Shown here: positions 1 to 12,500 of the stretch, piece by piece
How the letters are laid out: each line of letters begins with the position of its first letter
How positions within the stretch are numbered: position 1 is the stretch's first letter
Assembly: GCF_028583425.1 (NCBI RefSeq)
Contig: NC_072792.1
Coordinates: 158,540,676 to 158,604,675 of the forward strand
Length of the DNA stretch: 64,000 bases
From: Eublepharis macularius
Taxonomy: Eukaryota; Chordata; Lepidosauria; Squamata; Eublepharidae
Reading direction: 5' to 3'
The notes under the pieces: generated by a model
The model's database searches: none
Told to the model about the DNA's origin: nothing
Seen by the model: the letters and a program-made list of their open reading frames with translations, nothing else
Program-made: the position numbers and the translations under genes

Positions 1-622
1 TAGTTGCAGCAGAAAAACGCAATTCCCTGAATTTGAAAGGAGCTGCTGAGCTAGAGCAAGGACACACAGGAGGTCTTAAGCAGTGATCTAGCTGCTAAAA
101 CCAATCTGTTTAGTTAGGCAAGAATGGCCAGAACCAAATGATTGAGCAGGTATATCATGGAAGAGAGTTTTTTTTGTGATGAAGTTGAGTGGGAATCAAA
201 AGATTGGATCCTTCTGCTAAGCTGGATTCTATGTCTCTCTTCCACTAAATCTTTCTACAAAAAAGAATGACCGACTCCAATGAAGAATGACAGCAATGGA
301 TAAAGACTTTCTCTGACGAAGAAAAGTTTGTTGAAGGAAGTCTTGGTGAAAGGAAAGCATAAGATCCAACTGAGTGGAAGGGAGTCACAAGATCCAAACC
401 AATGTCTTGATTATGACTTCACCACATGCAGCACCATACAACACTTTTCAATTAAAAACGTATTTTTAACATTACTTTATGCCACTCTGATGATTTGAAG
501 GGGCAAGATATGTTAATTAAAACAAATATAGTTACAAGCTCAAATCTCAACTATCTATTTGAAAATCCCTTTGCCAATTCCTTTGAAAATTTCCTTTTAA
601 AATTCTTTAATTACTGCTGCCT
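1..622. other. PARP4 intron 18, left part
   Basis: No exon, RNA gene or recognised repeat was seen. Confidence 0.5.
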
Positions 623-635
623 CCCTCCCATCACA

Positions 636-937
636 GGTAGCCCCGTGGCGCAGAGTGGTAAGCTGGAGTACTGCAGCCCAAGCTCTGCTCACGACCTGAG
701 TTCAATCCTGGCAGAAGCTGGGTTCAGGTAACCGGCTCAAGGTTGACTCAGCCTTCCATCCTTCCGAGGTCGGTAAAATGAGTACCCAGGTTCCTGGGGG
801 TAAAGTGTAGATGACTGGGGAAGGCAATGGCAAACCACCCCATAACAAAAAGTTTGCCAAGAAAACGTCGTGATACGATGTCCCCCATGGGTCAGTAATG
901 ACTTGGTGTTTGCACAGGGGACTACCTTTACTTTTTA
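636..937 (+). mobile_element. tRNA-derived SINE
   Basis: Box A (TGGCGCAGAGTGG) and box B (GAGTTCAATCC) near the left end show a tRNA-type pol III promoter. Exact 13-bp duplication CCCTCCCATCACA at 623-635 and 938-950. Confidence 0.9.
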
Positions 938-950
938 CCCTCCCATCACA

Positions 951-1862
951 AAGCACACACATTAGAAATATTTACTTACCTTTATTTTAAGTTGATGTGT
1001 ACAGCTGCTAATGTTGTTAATCTTAAAGGGCATTTCAATAGACATCTCCAAAGAGAACCCACTGTCATTAGATAAAGAGAAACTATATGTACTTAACAGA
1101 TTCAATTATGATAAGAAATGTCTTAGTCTATTTTCTTCTTCTGTGCTTCTGAAAGCACTTTGTGTTCTGTTATCAACACAGTAAAGAGAGATCTAACTCA
1201 TTATACTTAAACTATGTTTTTAAAAAAAATTATAATGTTCCATTTTAAAAGCAGATCATGCAAATAGATGATTGTTAAAACTACTTACCCTGGTTTTGTT
1301 CCTATTTGCTTAACAAAAACTTTTCTTATTGTGTCCTATTAAGGGAGAAATAGATATAGGAATAGTTACAATGAAATAAAGGAAGGAAGGGCCTGCCTTC
1401 CCCCTGGGGAAGAAACGACCTTCCTCAAAGCTAGAGTTTTTGCCACCTGCTCTGCCTTATGAAGTAGTCAAAGCAGTAACAGTAAAATTGACTTATATTG
1501 CATGTCTATAAAATTTGATTGTCTTCTGTGTGTTTTGTACATTGTAAGCCACTCTGAGTCTAGTGAGTTAAAAGTGTACTAAATAAATAACTAAATTAGC
1601 ATGAAATAGTTGTTTGCATGTGTTAGCAAAACACGGTAAAAGCTCTCCCTCTCTTGTTAATTTGCAGATATTGAAAGAGTTGGTGTTATTGGTGCTTCAT
1701 GGCATAACAGAGGGGAAACTAACAGGCTTTCTCCACACAACCTCCCACTTTTTACCCATTCATCAAATCATGTGAGTTAGCCCTATAAGGTACTGTAAAC
1801 TTTTTAAATCTTTACGCTTACAGCTCTTAGACCCCCAGCTGCATTTGCATAGAAGAAAAGCA
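951..1862. other. PARP4 intron 18, middle part
   Basis: A/T-rich sequence without recognised features; a SINE-like tail (GTAAGCCACTCTGAGTC ... AATAAATAA) may lie near 1545-1590. Confidence 0.4.
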
Positions 1863-1951
1863 CGAACTACAATGCCAAGACCACGGCAATACAGCCCGGA
1901 AAACCCACAACAATCATCGTTCTCCAGCCGTGAAAGCCTTCGACAATACAT
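1863..1951 (+). mobile_element. Single copy of the 35953-36087 element
   Basis: Same sequence as the outward left arm at 35953-36035, differing at about one base. It begins at the same place, GAACTACAATGCC. Confidence 0.75.
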
Positions 1952-2630
1952 GAGTGGAAAACTTATGGCCTTTTAATGCTTAATTAGTAAGCAGTAGAAT
2001 TTTTTTAAAAAACAGAAGTTGATAGAATAGCATAAATATAGATTTTCAGTAGATCCTTTTCTGATTGGTTTGATCAGCTATAAAATCATGCAGGACTCAA
2101 GAGTCTCATATGTGATCCAAAAATATGACCAGCCATGTATCCTTAAGCAGGCAGAAGATGGAGTTCTTCCATGCCTGTCTCCTTTAAATCCTAAATCCAG
2201 CAGCAGTTCTGCCGCATATGGAAGGCCTTCTGAGGCACAGTCACTTCCTGGATCCCACAACTAGACTCCAAGCAGAAATCCTGACAGACAGCCTTCCGGG
2301 TCAGAATTGCTGCTGGAAGCCTTGTGGCCTATTTGCGAGACAGCCACGATGACCCACTGCTAGGTCCTGACTTGCAGTTAATCCAAAGTATACCAATACT
2401 CTGGGAAGCCCTGTGAAGCATTTCTGCTATTTACAAAAACCCACAATTATGCTTTCAGAAGAGGTTCTTCCACAATGAACTTATTTTATGTGGCAAATTT
2501 GCTACTCGGAGTACATTTCTGGGCTCTGGGAACGATTACTAAGTGCTACAGGAGAAAACTTGTGTGATCTTCCACTTTAAAAAGACCCTGGGAAATATAC
2601 TCCCATAATATCCCAATAATTTTCATTATA

Positions 2631-2835
2631 GCCCTGACATGGATAACTTAGCCAAGCCCGATGTCATCAGATCTTAAAAGCTAAGCAGGGCTGGCCTTGG
2701 TTAGTAATTGGATGGGAGACCTCCAAAACAGAACAGGATTGCAGAGGCAGGCAATAGCAAACCACCTCCGTTAGTCTCTTGCCTTGAAAGCACCAGCAGG
2801 GATCACTGTAAGTCAGCTATGACTTGACAGCACTT
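2631..2835 (+). mobile_element. 5S rRNA-derived SINE
   Basis: CCCGATGTCATCAGATCTTA, AAGCTAAGCAGGG and TTGGATGGGAGACC follow the internal promoter region of 5S rRNA. The tail CAAACCACCTC ... GACTTGACAGCAC is shared with 46612-46800. Confidence 0.85.
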
Positions 2836-3389
2836 TCCACCAAGTACTTACAATTTTTTCCCCCCATGATCCATGGTCTCAATAGACACTGTGGAAGTAA
2901 ATGGATCAAAAAAGGCAAGGGAAAGGAAGGAAAGATAGATCACTTCTGTTCTGGGATTCCCCTCCATCAGAGTTTGCAAATGTTGACAGAAAATCATTGG
3001 ACTGCATCCCTAGCAGGAGAAAAAGCCTGACCTCCAAGGATGGACCTGTTAAGAATATACTCATTCCTAGGCATGTCAACCTACAAATGTGTACCAGTTT
3101 CACTGGTTCTGCAACAAACACACTCATACTCAAGCAGTCATCTCTATACCCCAACTAAAAAGACACAGCTAGGAGGATGTGTTGCATTTCTGTAGGCATG
3201 AAATTCAGCCTTGTGGCTGCTGGGAAAACACGATACCCTGTGCTACCTATACAAAATGTGACACAAATGCACATGAACTTCACAACAAATTCTTGCATAG
3301 CAAGAATTTGACTCCCCAGCCATCCACTTGAAAACCTTTTGATGATAAATATCTCAAGAGTTTTTACTTCCTAATTTAAATGCACCAAC

Positions 3390-3554
3390 CTGTGTTTTTT
3401 CCTTCAGCGCTTTTTCTTGTTGCCAAGGTGCCACAGCTGCAGGCAGATGAAAAGAAAGACTAGAAAACTCATAAATCAGCTCTGTTATGTAGGTGATTTT
3501 GATTAAGACCTTGGTTGAAGGTGGCAGGTTTCCAACAGAAACAGTAAAAACGTC
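3390..3554 (-). CDS. PARP4: PARP4 exon 18 (VIT domain, last exon in window)
   Basis: 165 nt, 55 residues: DVFTVSVGNLPPSTKVLIKI and AVAPWQQEKALKEK. Acceptor CCATAG, donor GTTGGT, phase 0. The next exon was looked for down to position 1 and not found, so it probably lies outside the window. Confidence 0.94.
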
Positions 3555-6500
3555 CTATGGAAAAATATATTCATAAAAACATATTTTTACAAACCAGTCA
3601 ACTTCATTTTACAAGATGCGACCATGCAGAAAATTCTATTTATGTCATTAATCAAAGATAGGATCATAGAAATCTACAGAATCACAGAAAAAGTAGAAAC
3701 TACTGCTAGTGGCTTACACAGATATCTGCTTGAACATTTTGCAGATGTTCTCATCACACACCTTGCCCCACCTGGTACGCTTGCTCGTCCCTTGGCATGC
3801 CTAACGACTTGCCTATTGGAGCCAACGTGCATAGATCCCACAACATACAGACTCATTTGCCTAGTGCAGACATTCTGTTCCTGCCCCCGCCCCCCAACCA
3901 GTACTCCATGAATTTCACAGAGCTTGGGGGAAGTATCCGAGTGAGACATGAGACCTTCTCCTTCCTCTTCCAAGTTCTATGGTACTTGCAGAAGAGCCAG
4001 GGGAGGGGTGGAGTATGGAGGGAGCAGTCTCATGTCACACAGGCCTATGTAGCAACAGAAGAATCAAAGTCAGTAGCAAACACAAAAAATGGCAGGCTAC
4101 TGAAAGCAGGCAAAACTTTGTGTACCACTACTATAGATCCCAATTCTCCCACATATTAGCTGCCTCAAGTTTGACATTTTAGAGATGGCCATTTGGTACT
4201 TCAAAATGGACCAAATTTGAGTAGAGCCTTCCGATTGCCAGCTCCTAGCATTGGTTTCTAGGATTTGGCAACCAGAGATCCCTAGAGCCATAAGCATCTA
4301 GAGGTGTGCAATCTGGATCCAGGGGGAACAAGCGGATTTTTGCTGATCTGGCTTTCCCAAATCAAACCAGAGAATCCTGGATCTGATCCAGGGACCCAGT
4401 TCCAGACCCCCAGATAAATCCAAGAAAATCTGGGAAACATGGTTTTAGCCTCTGGCTGGCCCCTCCCTGGGCTTCTTCCACTTCTTCTTCAAGAGGGGAG
4501 AGGGGAGTGAGCCAGGGAGGAGGGAGTGGCCAATCCATGCAGGAGCTCTCCTTGTCTGTCTGGTTTCTGTGAGTGACACTAGTTCAATTGGGCTAAGTTG
4601 CAACAGTGTCCCTTGCTTTAGTTTGGTTTGGGTGGAATTCTCGAGTTTCACTCAATTCTCTGATTTGATGTTGGTCCTGTTGATTCACTTTGGTTCTGTG
4701 GGGATTCCATTTGCATCCATTTCCTTGCTTCAGTTTGGTTCTGTTGGGCTTCTTCTTGCATTTGGGAGTGTGCCTTTGGCCACTGGCAGCCTTGCCCCCC
4801 GTGGGTTTCTGCCTGAGAGTCTGCTTGGAAATGTTTCCCCCTTAGGAAACAATGAAGAATGGCGGAGGGCACTTTTTCAGGGGCTCATAGAATTGGACCC
4901 CAGAATCCAATGTTCTTGAAATTTGGGTGGTCTTTAGAGGACAGTCATGAGTAGGTTCCCTATAAATTTGGTGGAGTTTACTTGAAAACTGCCACCCCCA
5001 GCCCTCCAGATAGTTTCCCCCATAGGGAATAACAGCCTAATAAATCTGGGATTCTCTGATCTATCTTAAGTGGATCAAAGCATCTTTCCTGGATTTCAGG
5101 AATCTTAGATTTTTTGGGATCCCTGACACCCAGATCTAGATTTCTCAGATTTTTTGGGGGGGTGTACACACCTATAAGTATCTGGAGGTTACAGCTTTCA
5201 AATCAGATGCTTGCATTATTTCAGAAAATAAATGGTATTCAATATATGCTGATCAAATAAAGGGTATGATTAACCATGTGCCTTACAGGTGCATCCTGGT
5301 CCATCAGATAAGCTCCATCACCTCGCATGACAGCTTCTCTGTATTCCCTGTGAGCTTTTTCTTTTTCCTTCACCTATAAAAATAATTTTAAAATCACTGA
5401 AGAGCCAGGGGAGGGGTGGAGTATGGAGTTTAAAAGTCACTTTTACCATAGATCTGCATTTGGTAAAAAAAAATCTGGAGAAATGGGTGGGGTAAAATTG
5501 TCCTCACCTCTTAGCAAGGTGATATAAACAACTAGCTTACTGAGTAGTTTAATGTTCTTTGTTGCAAGTTACTACTGGGTAAATTATGGGCTGTATTTAC
5601 CCTCTGACTTTTGGCCTTAAAAGACCAGTAGTTTTTAAGATCAGAAGGACAGACCAGGGCCAGTACAACGTATTTAGTACCCAAAACTCCTTCCTCCCAC
5701 ATTGTCCCAGAGCAGCCAAGGTATGAACCAGAGGAAACATCTCCATAGCCCATCTTGGGACCTCGGTAGCAATGGCACCAGTGCAGGATAGGCACAAGCT
5801 ATGTCTGTTGGCTTCACCCACGTCACCACCATCCTGCCGCTGCGATCCCAAGCAGTCACTTTGGTAGCAAACTGGCCCTGTAAAGGCAAGGTTGCTCTGC
5901 TGGGAAAAGGAGGAATACACTGCTCACTTCTGGAACATGTTTTGTGTTGAAGTTCCCACCAGCCAAGAGAATACACATTCCAGAAGTTGTCTTCCCTCCC
6001 CCTTGCCTCATGACTAGCCGGGGCCCTTGGATAGTTGAATGGCCTATGAAACTAAACATTCCACTCTCCATGCTACTTTCCTACCACTTGGAACTCTTAA
6101 TGGGAGAGAATTAAGGACTGAGGAAGTGATGCAAGAATTCAGGAAGTGAGCAAACAATGTGCTGTTGCTGGATGTGTCTCTCTTTCTTACCTGGGAGCAG
6201 AACTCTTGCCGGGGTCCGTGACAATCTGGAGTCAACCCTGCACAGCCAATTCCCAAGACCTTCCACCACCACAGCATCTTACCTCTCCTATTATATGCTT
6301 CCCTTTGATGAAAGCCTCAAATCCACATACAGCAGCTGTGTCATCCAATGGAAAGACATATTTGACTTCAATGGAGCTGTCAGATGTATTTTCATAGGTT
6401 TGAAAAACTACCACCTGAAATGTATATAAACACTACTTGTGTGAATATATGCACCTGCATATATTTATTTATTTTAAATATATAAAATTGTGTGTGTGTG

Positions 6501-9500
6501 TGTTTGTGTGCTTTGACTCCTATGACTGCCATGAGCTCAGCAAGTGGCCTAGGGTAAGCCTTCAGCCCTAGCTATATTGTGGGGATAATAATAACACTGA
6601 CTTTGCTCACCAATCTGAGTTGGGCACTAATCTGTTTTGAAGGGAGGTATATAAGCACACTGGGTTTTTTATATATAATATATAAATATAATTTAAAAAT
6701 CAAAGCAAAAACAATCTATGGTTTTCAATGAAAGATTTCTAGTGGAAGCACTTTCACTCAGGTGCTAGAGGTTTGAAAATAAACATTTTCCCTCTTAAGA
6801 TTAAATACAGTCAAACTTCACCCTCTGCACACAATACTTTGTCCTTTTTTTAACTGAACAAAACCCTAAGCCGACAAAATCTTCAGTAGTACAAGGTATT
6901 ACCTGTGCTACAAAATCTATTATTCTTCCCTTGATATGAATATCTTGCAGAGGGATTGGGTTTCCAGATCTGTCCAGAAGACCAGCCGGTGTATCATTCA
7001 GCATATTTTTGCTTGGTATCTCATAATCTAAAAAACAAACAAAACAAAAACAGGAAAAGGATTATTTACTTAGGATAAGCTTAAACAATCAAACTTAGGG
7101 CAGTTTTTCAGTATTTACAAGAAATAAACCACAGAGAGGCCTTCTGAAGCATCCTGCTTTTTAGGTGCTATGTGAGGTAAAAAACAACAGTGGAATGTAG
7201 CAAGAGAGACAAAAAAATAAACTAGTTAGGGCTGAGGAAACAACATCTACATAATTACATCTGAGCGACCAAGATAGATAAAAACAATAAAAATAAACAG
7301 GAGAGAAGGTATATGTAGGAGTGGCACTTGCCTTGCTTTTTGACTTTTATATTTTGTATCTCAATGTCACTGCCTCCAGGGTGACACTGGAAACATACTC
7401 AGTTAAAAACCTTTCCTTTTCTTTTCTGCACAGAGCGTCTTTATTGGTTCTGGTCCCATACTGCATCGATTCTTCTCCAGAGCTCTGCACACACAGTCAA
7501 AACACTCCACAATTCAGTCTCCAAACTGCTTCTCTTTGCATTTCGCATGGAGAAAGGATGCATCTGCTGCAGAATCAATCTTTCCCCAGTTTTTCTGCAG
7601 CTTTTCTCCCTGCAACCATACCCTGATTTCCCCCCACAGCAATGTCAAACTGGGAGTGCAGAATGCTTTCTTTTGTGTAGGGATGTGCACTTCGGGTTTC
7701 CGATTCAAGTAAAATACCTGAATCGGACCCGATCTGAATCAGGCCCAGTATGCTGGCCCCGATTCAGAAATCCCGAATCAAAGCTTTCTGAAGCATTCGT
7801 AATGCTTCGGAAAGCTTCAGGGCTGAGTTTAAAGGGCCTTGCCATGGTGGCCATTTGAGGTGCAGGAAGGGCTGGAGGAGGCGGCTTCGGCCCTCCCCGC
7901 TGCCCTGCGGGGCTGAGAAGCAGTGGCGGAGGCTGAGCCGGCTCTAGGCCATTGCAGCTGACTTGCCACCACTGTGCTGCCGCCGCTGCCACAACAGCAG
8001 CAGCCCACTGCCCATTTGATCACCCTCCCTTCCAGCCAGGTAAGTGGGGTGGATGGGTGGGGGGGGGGAGTTGCTTCCTCTCACTTAGGTATGCTCTGAA
8101 TATTTACAGAGCATACTGAAGCGAGTAAAGTACCATAATTCCGAAGCGGCTTGCCACTGTCAGCTTGTGGCTAGATAAGGCTCTTCCTACAGGTTCCCTT
8201 TCAAAAGCAAACAGGAGTCCATTGATTGAACAAGGAAACTTTACTGCAGAAAAGGTCCATTATAGTCCACGGTCCTGAATAGGAGACTCAGGATGGTACA
8301 CAGTCATTGTTACCAATGAAGGGCAAAGCATGAGGTACAAAGTAACAATACCCATCTGGATTTGCCTCCCCCCACAGTTCTCAAAACAACATCTCTCAGT
8401 CCTGGGAAGCTGCTCTCCTTCAAGGCCAATGCTTGGTGGAACGGTGTTAGACAAAACAGTCGCCTCCGGTGGGAATGCTGCCTGGGAACTGGTGCACCTG
8501 GGAAGAAAGCACTTAAACACTAGAAGCATTAGAAAATGGAGTCAGTACAGTTTAGATATACACTGGACCTGACATTCTGCCCCCCTTAAAACAGATCCCC
8601 CCCTGGTTTATATGGGTAGCGAGTATGAAAAGCTTTGGTTAATCTAGGAGCATGAACATGTACAGAGTTCACCCACTCATCGTACCCAGAATCAAAGTCC
8701 TTCCATCTAATGAGGTAAAAAAGCTGATTTCGTTTGAGTTTAGAGTCCAAAATTTGTTGCACCTCATAGTGTATTTGGTCGTCAATCAAAGTTGGAATGG
8801 GTGGAGCTTTGATGTGCCACTTGTCATCGGTAGGAGCTCTTTTTAAAAGACTGACATGGAACGTATCGTGTACGTGGCGTAAGTTCTTGGGCAAAGTTAC
8901 AGCAACAGTCACTTTATTTATTATTTTGCGCACAGGGAAAGGTCCCAGGAATTTCAGAGCGAGTTTGCGGCTTGTCTGAGCTAGTTTCAGGTTCTTTGTG
9001 GAAATATACACATGATCTCCAGGTTGTAAATCCCATTCGGCCACACGATGGCGATCTGCGTATTTTTTGTAATCCAGTTTGGCTTTTTCAAGATGTTTCT
9101 TAATAAGAGTCCATTGTTGCGCCGCCTCCCCCCACCACGAAGATACATCTGGCAAATTAGAGGAATGGAGAGGGGGAGCGTCCAACGGGAAGGGATTGAA
9201 GTGAGCTCCATAGACAATTTTGAAAGGGGCCTCTCCAGTCGAAGCGTGTACACTGTTGTTATATGAGAATTCGGCCAGAGGGAGAAGGTCTACCCAATTA
9301 TCTTGTTGGAAATTAATGTAGCAACGAAGAAACTGTTCTAGTATCTGGTTTGTTTTTTCGGATTGTCCGTCGGTTTGTGGGTGGTGGCTTGAGCTGATGC
9401 CTTGCTCAATATTCAACATTCTCAAAAGCTCCCGCCAGAAGTTGGCAACGAACTGTCCGCCGCGATCCGAAATCACCTTGGACGGAAAAGAATGTAATTT

Positions 9501-12500
9501 TACGATGTGTTTTAAAAATAAATCTGCTAGTTTTCGAGCGGTGGGTATAGCAGTACAGGGAATAAAATGAGCTTGTTTGGAGAACAGATCTACCACGACT
9601 AAAATGCAATTATGTCCTTTTGAAATAGGTAGATCAGTGATAAAGTCCATAGATATTATTTCCCAAGGTCTGTTGGGTGTTTCCAATGGTTGCAGGAGAC
9701 CCGGAGGTTTTCCTTTTCTGGTTTTGGCGCTGAGGCAAACGGGGCAGGAACTAACATATTGGGAAATGTCTTTGCGCATGCCCGGCCACCAGAACTGCCT
9801 TTGGATTAGATGCAATGTTTTCAGATACCCATAATGACCAGCAGTGGGAGCATCATGACAGCGCTGCAAAACCTCCAGCCGGAGGCTGTCTGGGACATAA
9901 AACTTGCTCCCAGCTAGCCAATCCCCCTGTGGGGATTGGACCAGTTTGTTTCGCGGAGCCTTATCCCCCTCCTTTTCCACCTCAGTTTTAAGTTTCGATT
10001 TCCACTCCTGGTTGGCCGGGAGGGGCTGTTTGGCTCGACTGCGAGTAGTCACCACGCCCCCGAGTTGCGTAGGCGAGAAGACCGTGTCGACAGTCTCCTC
10101 CCGTTTGCTCCTGTGTTGGGGCATGCGCGATAGGGCATCCGCCAAAAAGTTAGTCTTGCCCGGGAGATAATTTAGAGTGAAGTTGAATTTGGAAAAGAAT
10201 TCCGCCCATCGCAATTGCTTGGCATTCAGTCTGCGTGGGCTTCGGAGGGCCTCCAGATTTTTATGATCTGTCCAAACCTCGAAGGGGTATCGCGCCCCCT
10301 CCAGCCAATGTCTCCAATTAGTAAGGGCTGCTTTTACTGCAAAAGCCTCCTTCTCCCACACATTCCAATTCCTTTCCGCCTCCGAAAATTTTCTAGACAA
10401 GAACGCACAAGGCCGCAACTTTCCATCCTCCCCCTTCTGCAGTAAAACTCCCCCTATTGCCGTATCGCTGGCGTCGACTTGCACTACGAAAGGGGACTGT
10501 TCGTTGGGGTGGGAGAGGATGGGTTCCGTTACAAACTGCTTTTTCAGGCATTCGAAAGCAGTTTGGCAATCGGAGGTCCATTGTAGTTTGGTGGAGGGTT
10601 TTTTAGCTTGGTCCCCTTTATTTTTTGTTTTCAACAATTCTGTTAAGGGGAGCGTGATTTGGGCGAAATTTGCTATAAAGTCTCTATAGAAGTTGGCAAA
10701 ACCCAGGAAGGATTGTAGTTCTTTACGGGTGGTGGGTGTTTGCCATTCTTGAATTGCTTGTATTTTGGTTGGATCCATTTTTAAACCCTCTTGGGAGATG
10801 CAATATCCAAGGTAAGTGAGTTCGGTTTTATGGAATTCACATTTGGACAACTTGATGGGTAGTTTATTATTCATCAAGGTGGCCAGGACCTTCTGTACCA
10901 TTTGAATATGTTCTTCCTCTGTGTCTGAATAAATTAAGACATCATCAAGGTACACCACCACCCCTTTGTACAGAAATTCGTGCAGAACTTCGTTTATCAT
11001 GGACATAAATACAGACGGGGCTCCCGTCAATCCAAAAGGCATAACTAGGTATTCATATTGTCCGAGGGGCGTATTAAATGCGGTTTTCCACTCATCCCCT
11101 GCCTTGATACGGACGTGGAAGTAAGCATCTTTTAAGTCTAATTTTGTAAAGATCTTACCTTGGGCCACGACGTTGAGAAGGTCTCGGATGAGTGGTATAG
11201 GATAGGCGTTGTTGGTGGACACTGCATTAAGTCCTCGAAAGTCCGTGCACAGTCGTAGTCCCCCATCCTTCTTTTTCACGAAGAGAACCGGAGCGGCGTG
11301 GGGGCTGTTGGCTGGGCGGATGAACCCTCGTTGGAGGTTGGTGTCGATGAATTTCCGGAGCTCTTCTCGTTCATGGAGACTCATGGGATAGAGTCGTCCT
11401 TTGGGCAGTGAGGCTCCGGGTAAAATTTCCACCGCACAGTCCGTTCGTCGGTGCGGGGGTAGAGTATCAGCTTCCTCCTCGGAAAAAGCGTTTAGAAAAG
11501 GCCAATACGGTTCGGGTATTTGGTTGATTTCTTCTTGAGTAAGAAGGGCCTTTTCAGTATGAGTTGGATCATTGCCCCAGTTTTGGTTCCAACGGTGATT
11601 TTTGCAGTTGGCATGACTGAAGGTGATACATCCTTGTGCCCAGTCTATGTAGGGATTGTGATCACATAGCCACTTGCTGCCTAGAATTAACGGGTATTTG
11701 GCAGTGGAGCTGATGACAAAAGACCTCTTTTCCCAATGTTGTCCCATGCCTGTGATCACTGGGATGGTCTCAGTGGTAACAGGGTTCATATTGGTGCCAT
11801 CCATTTGTTCAAAGATTACTGGATTTTGTAATTCCCGAGTTGGTAAGACTAGTCCATTGACTAGAGCTGGGGCGATGATGTCTCTCGAACAGCCCGAGTC
11901 GATAAGGGCTTGCACTCGGATGTGCATTTTTCTCTCTGGGTTGATTAGAGTTACTGGCATGAATAAGATGGACCCAGGCGGCCGGTTCCGTGCAGGGACG
12001 GGCTTGGGGCGGATCTGTCGTTTGGGCCCTCTTACGACAGATCCATCTCGTTTCCCGACTGGGGGCTTTCGGGATTGACTTCTGCGTTTGGGGAAGCGGG
12101 GTCGTATTCCATAACTTCTTCCGCTTCCAGTCCTCTCTCTGAGGCGGGCCTTTGGGAAGCGCCGCGGCCTCTGTTCGCGCGTGGCGCGGGAATCGGGCGT
12201 TGGAGAGTAGGAAATGGAGCAAGGGTTGGGCGCCGTAGTTGAAGCGGAGGTCTTTGCACAGGCCGGTAGGGGCATTGTGCTGCAAAGTGACCGGCTTGTC
12301 CGCATTGCAAACACAGCCCTTGTTGCCATCTAGCATCTCTCGCTCCACGGGTGGCGTACCCAGCTCCCCGTCCTCCCTTCTGTAAAGTCAAGGGTCTTCT
12401 TTGTCCCGTTTGTTGTTGTTGTTCAACCAAACGGACTTCCAAAATGCGATTCTCAACTTCGCATGCAAGTTGGATCCAACCTAACAACGTAGGGGGATTG

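Noticed and set aside
636..710. tRNA gene
   Set aside because: A tRNA-like promoter is present but no cloverleaf; target duplications show that it is a SINE.
2631..2740. Functional 5S rRNA gene
   Set aside because: Only the promoter-like part matches, with several changes and a SINE tail.
1..3389. PARP4 exon 19
   Set aside because: Searched for the expected continuation of the VIT domain; no matching frame with splice sites was found.
8260..8572. Identical frames in both LTRs
   Set aside because: They repeat only because the LTRs are identical; no protein similarity.
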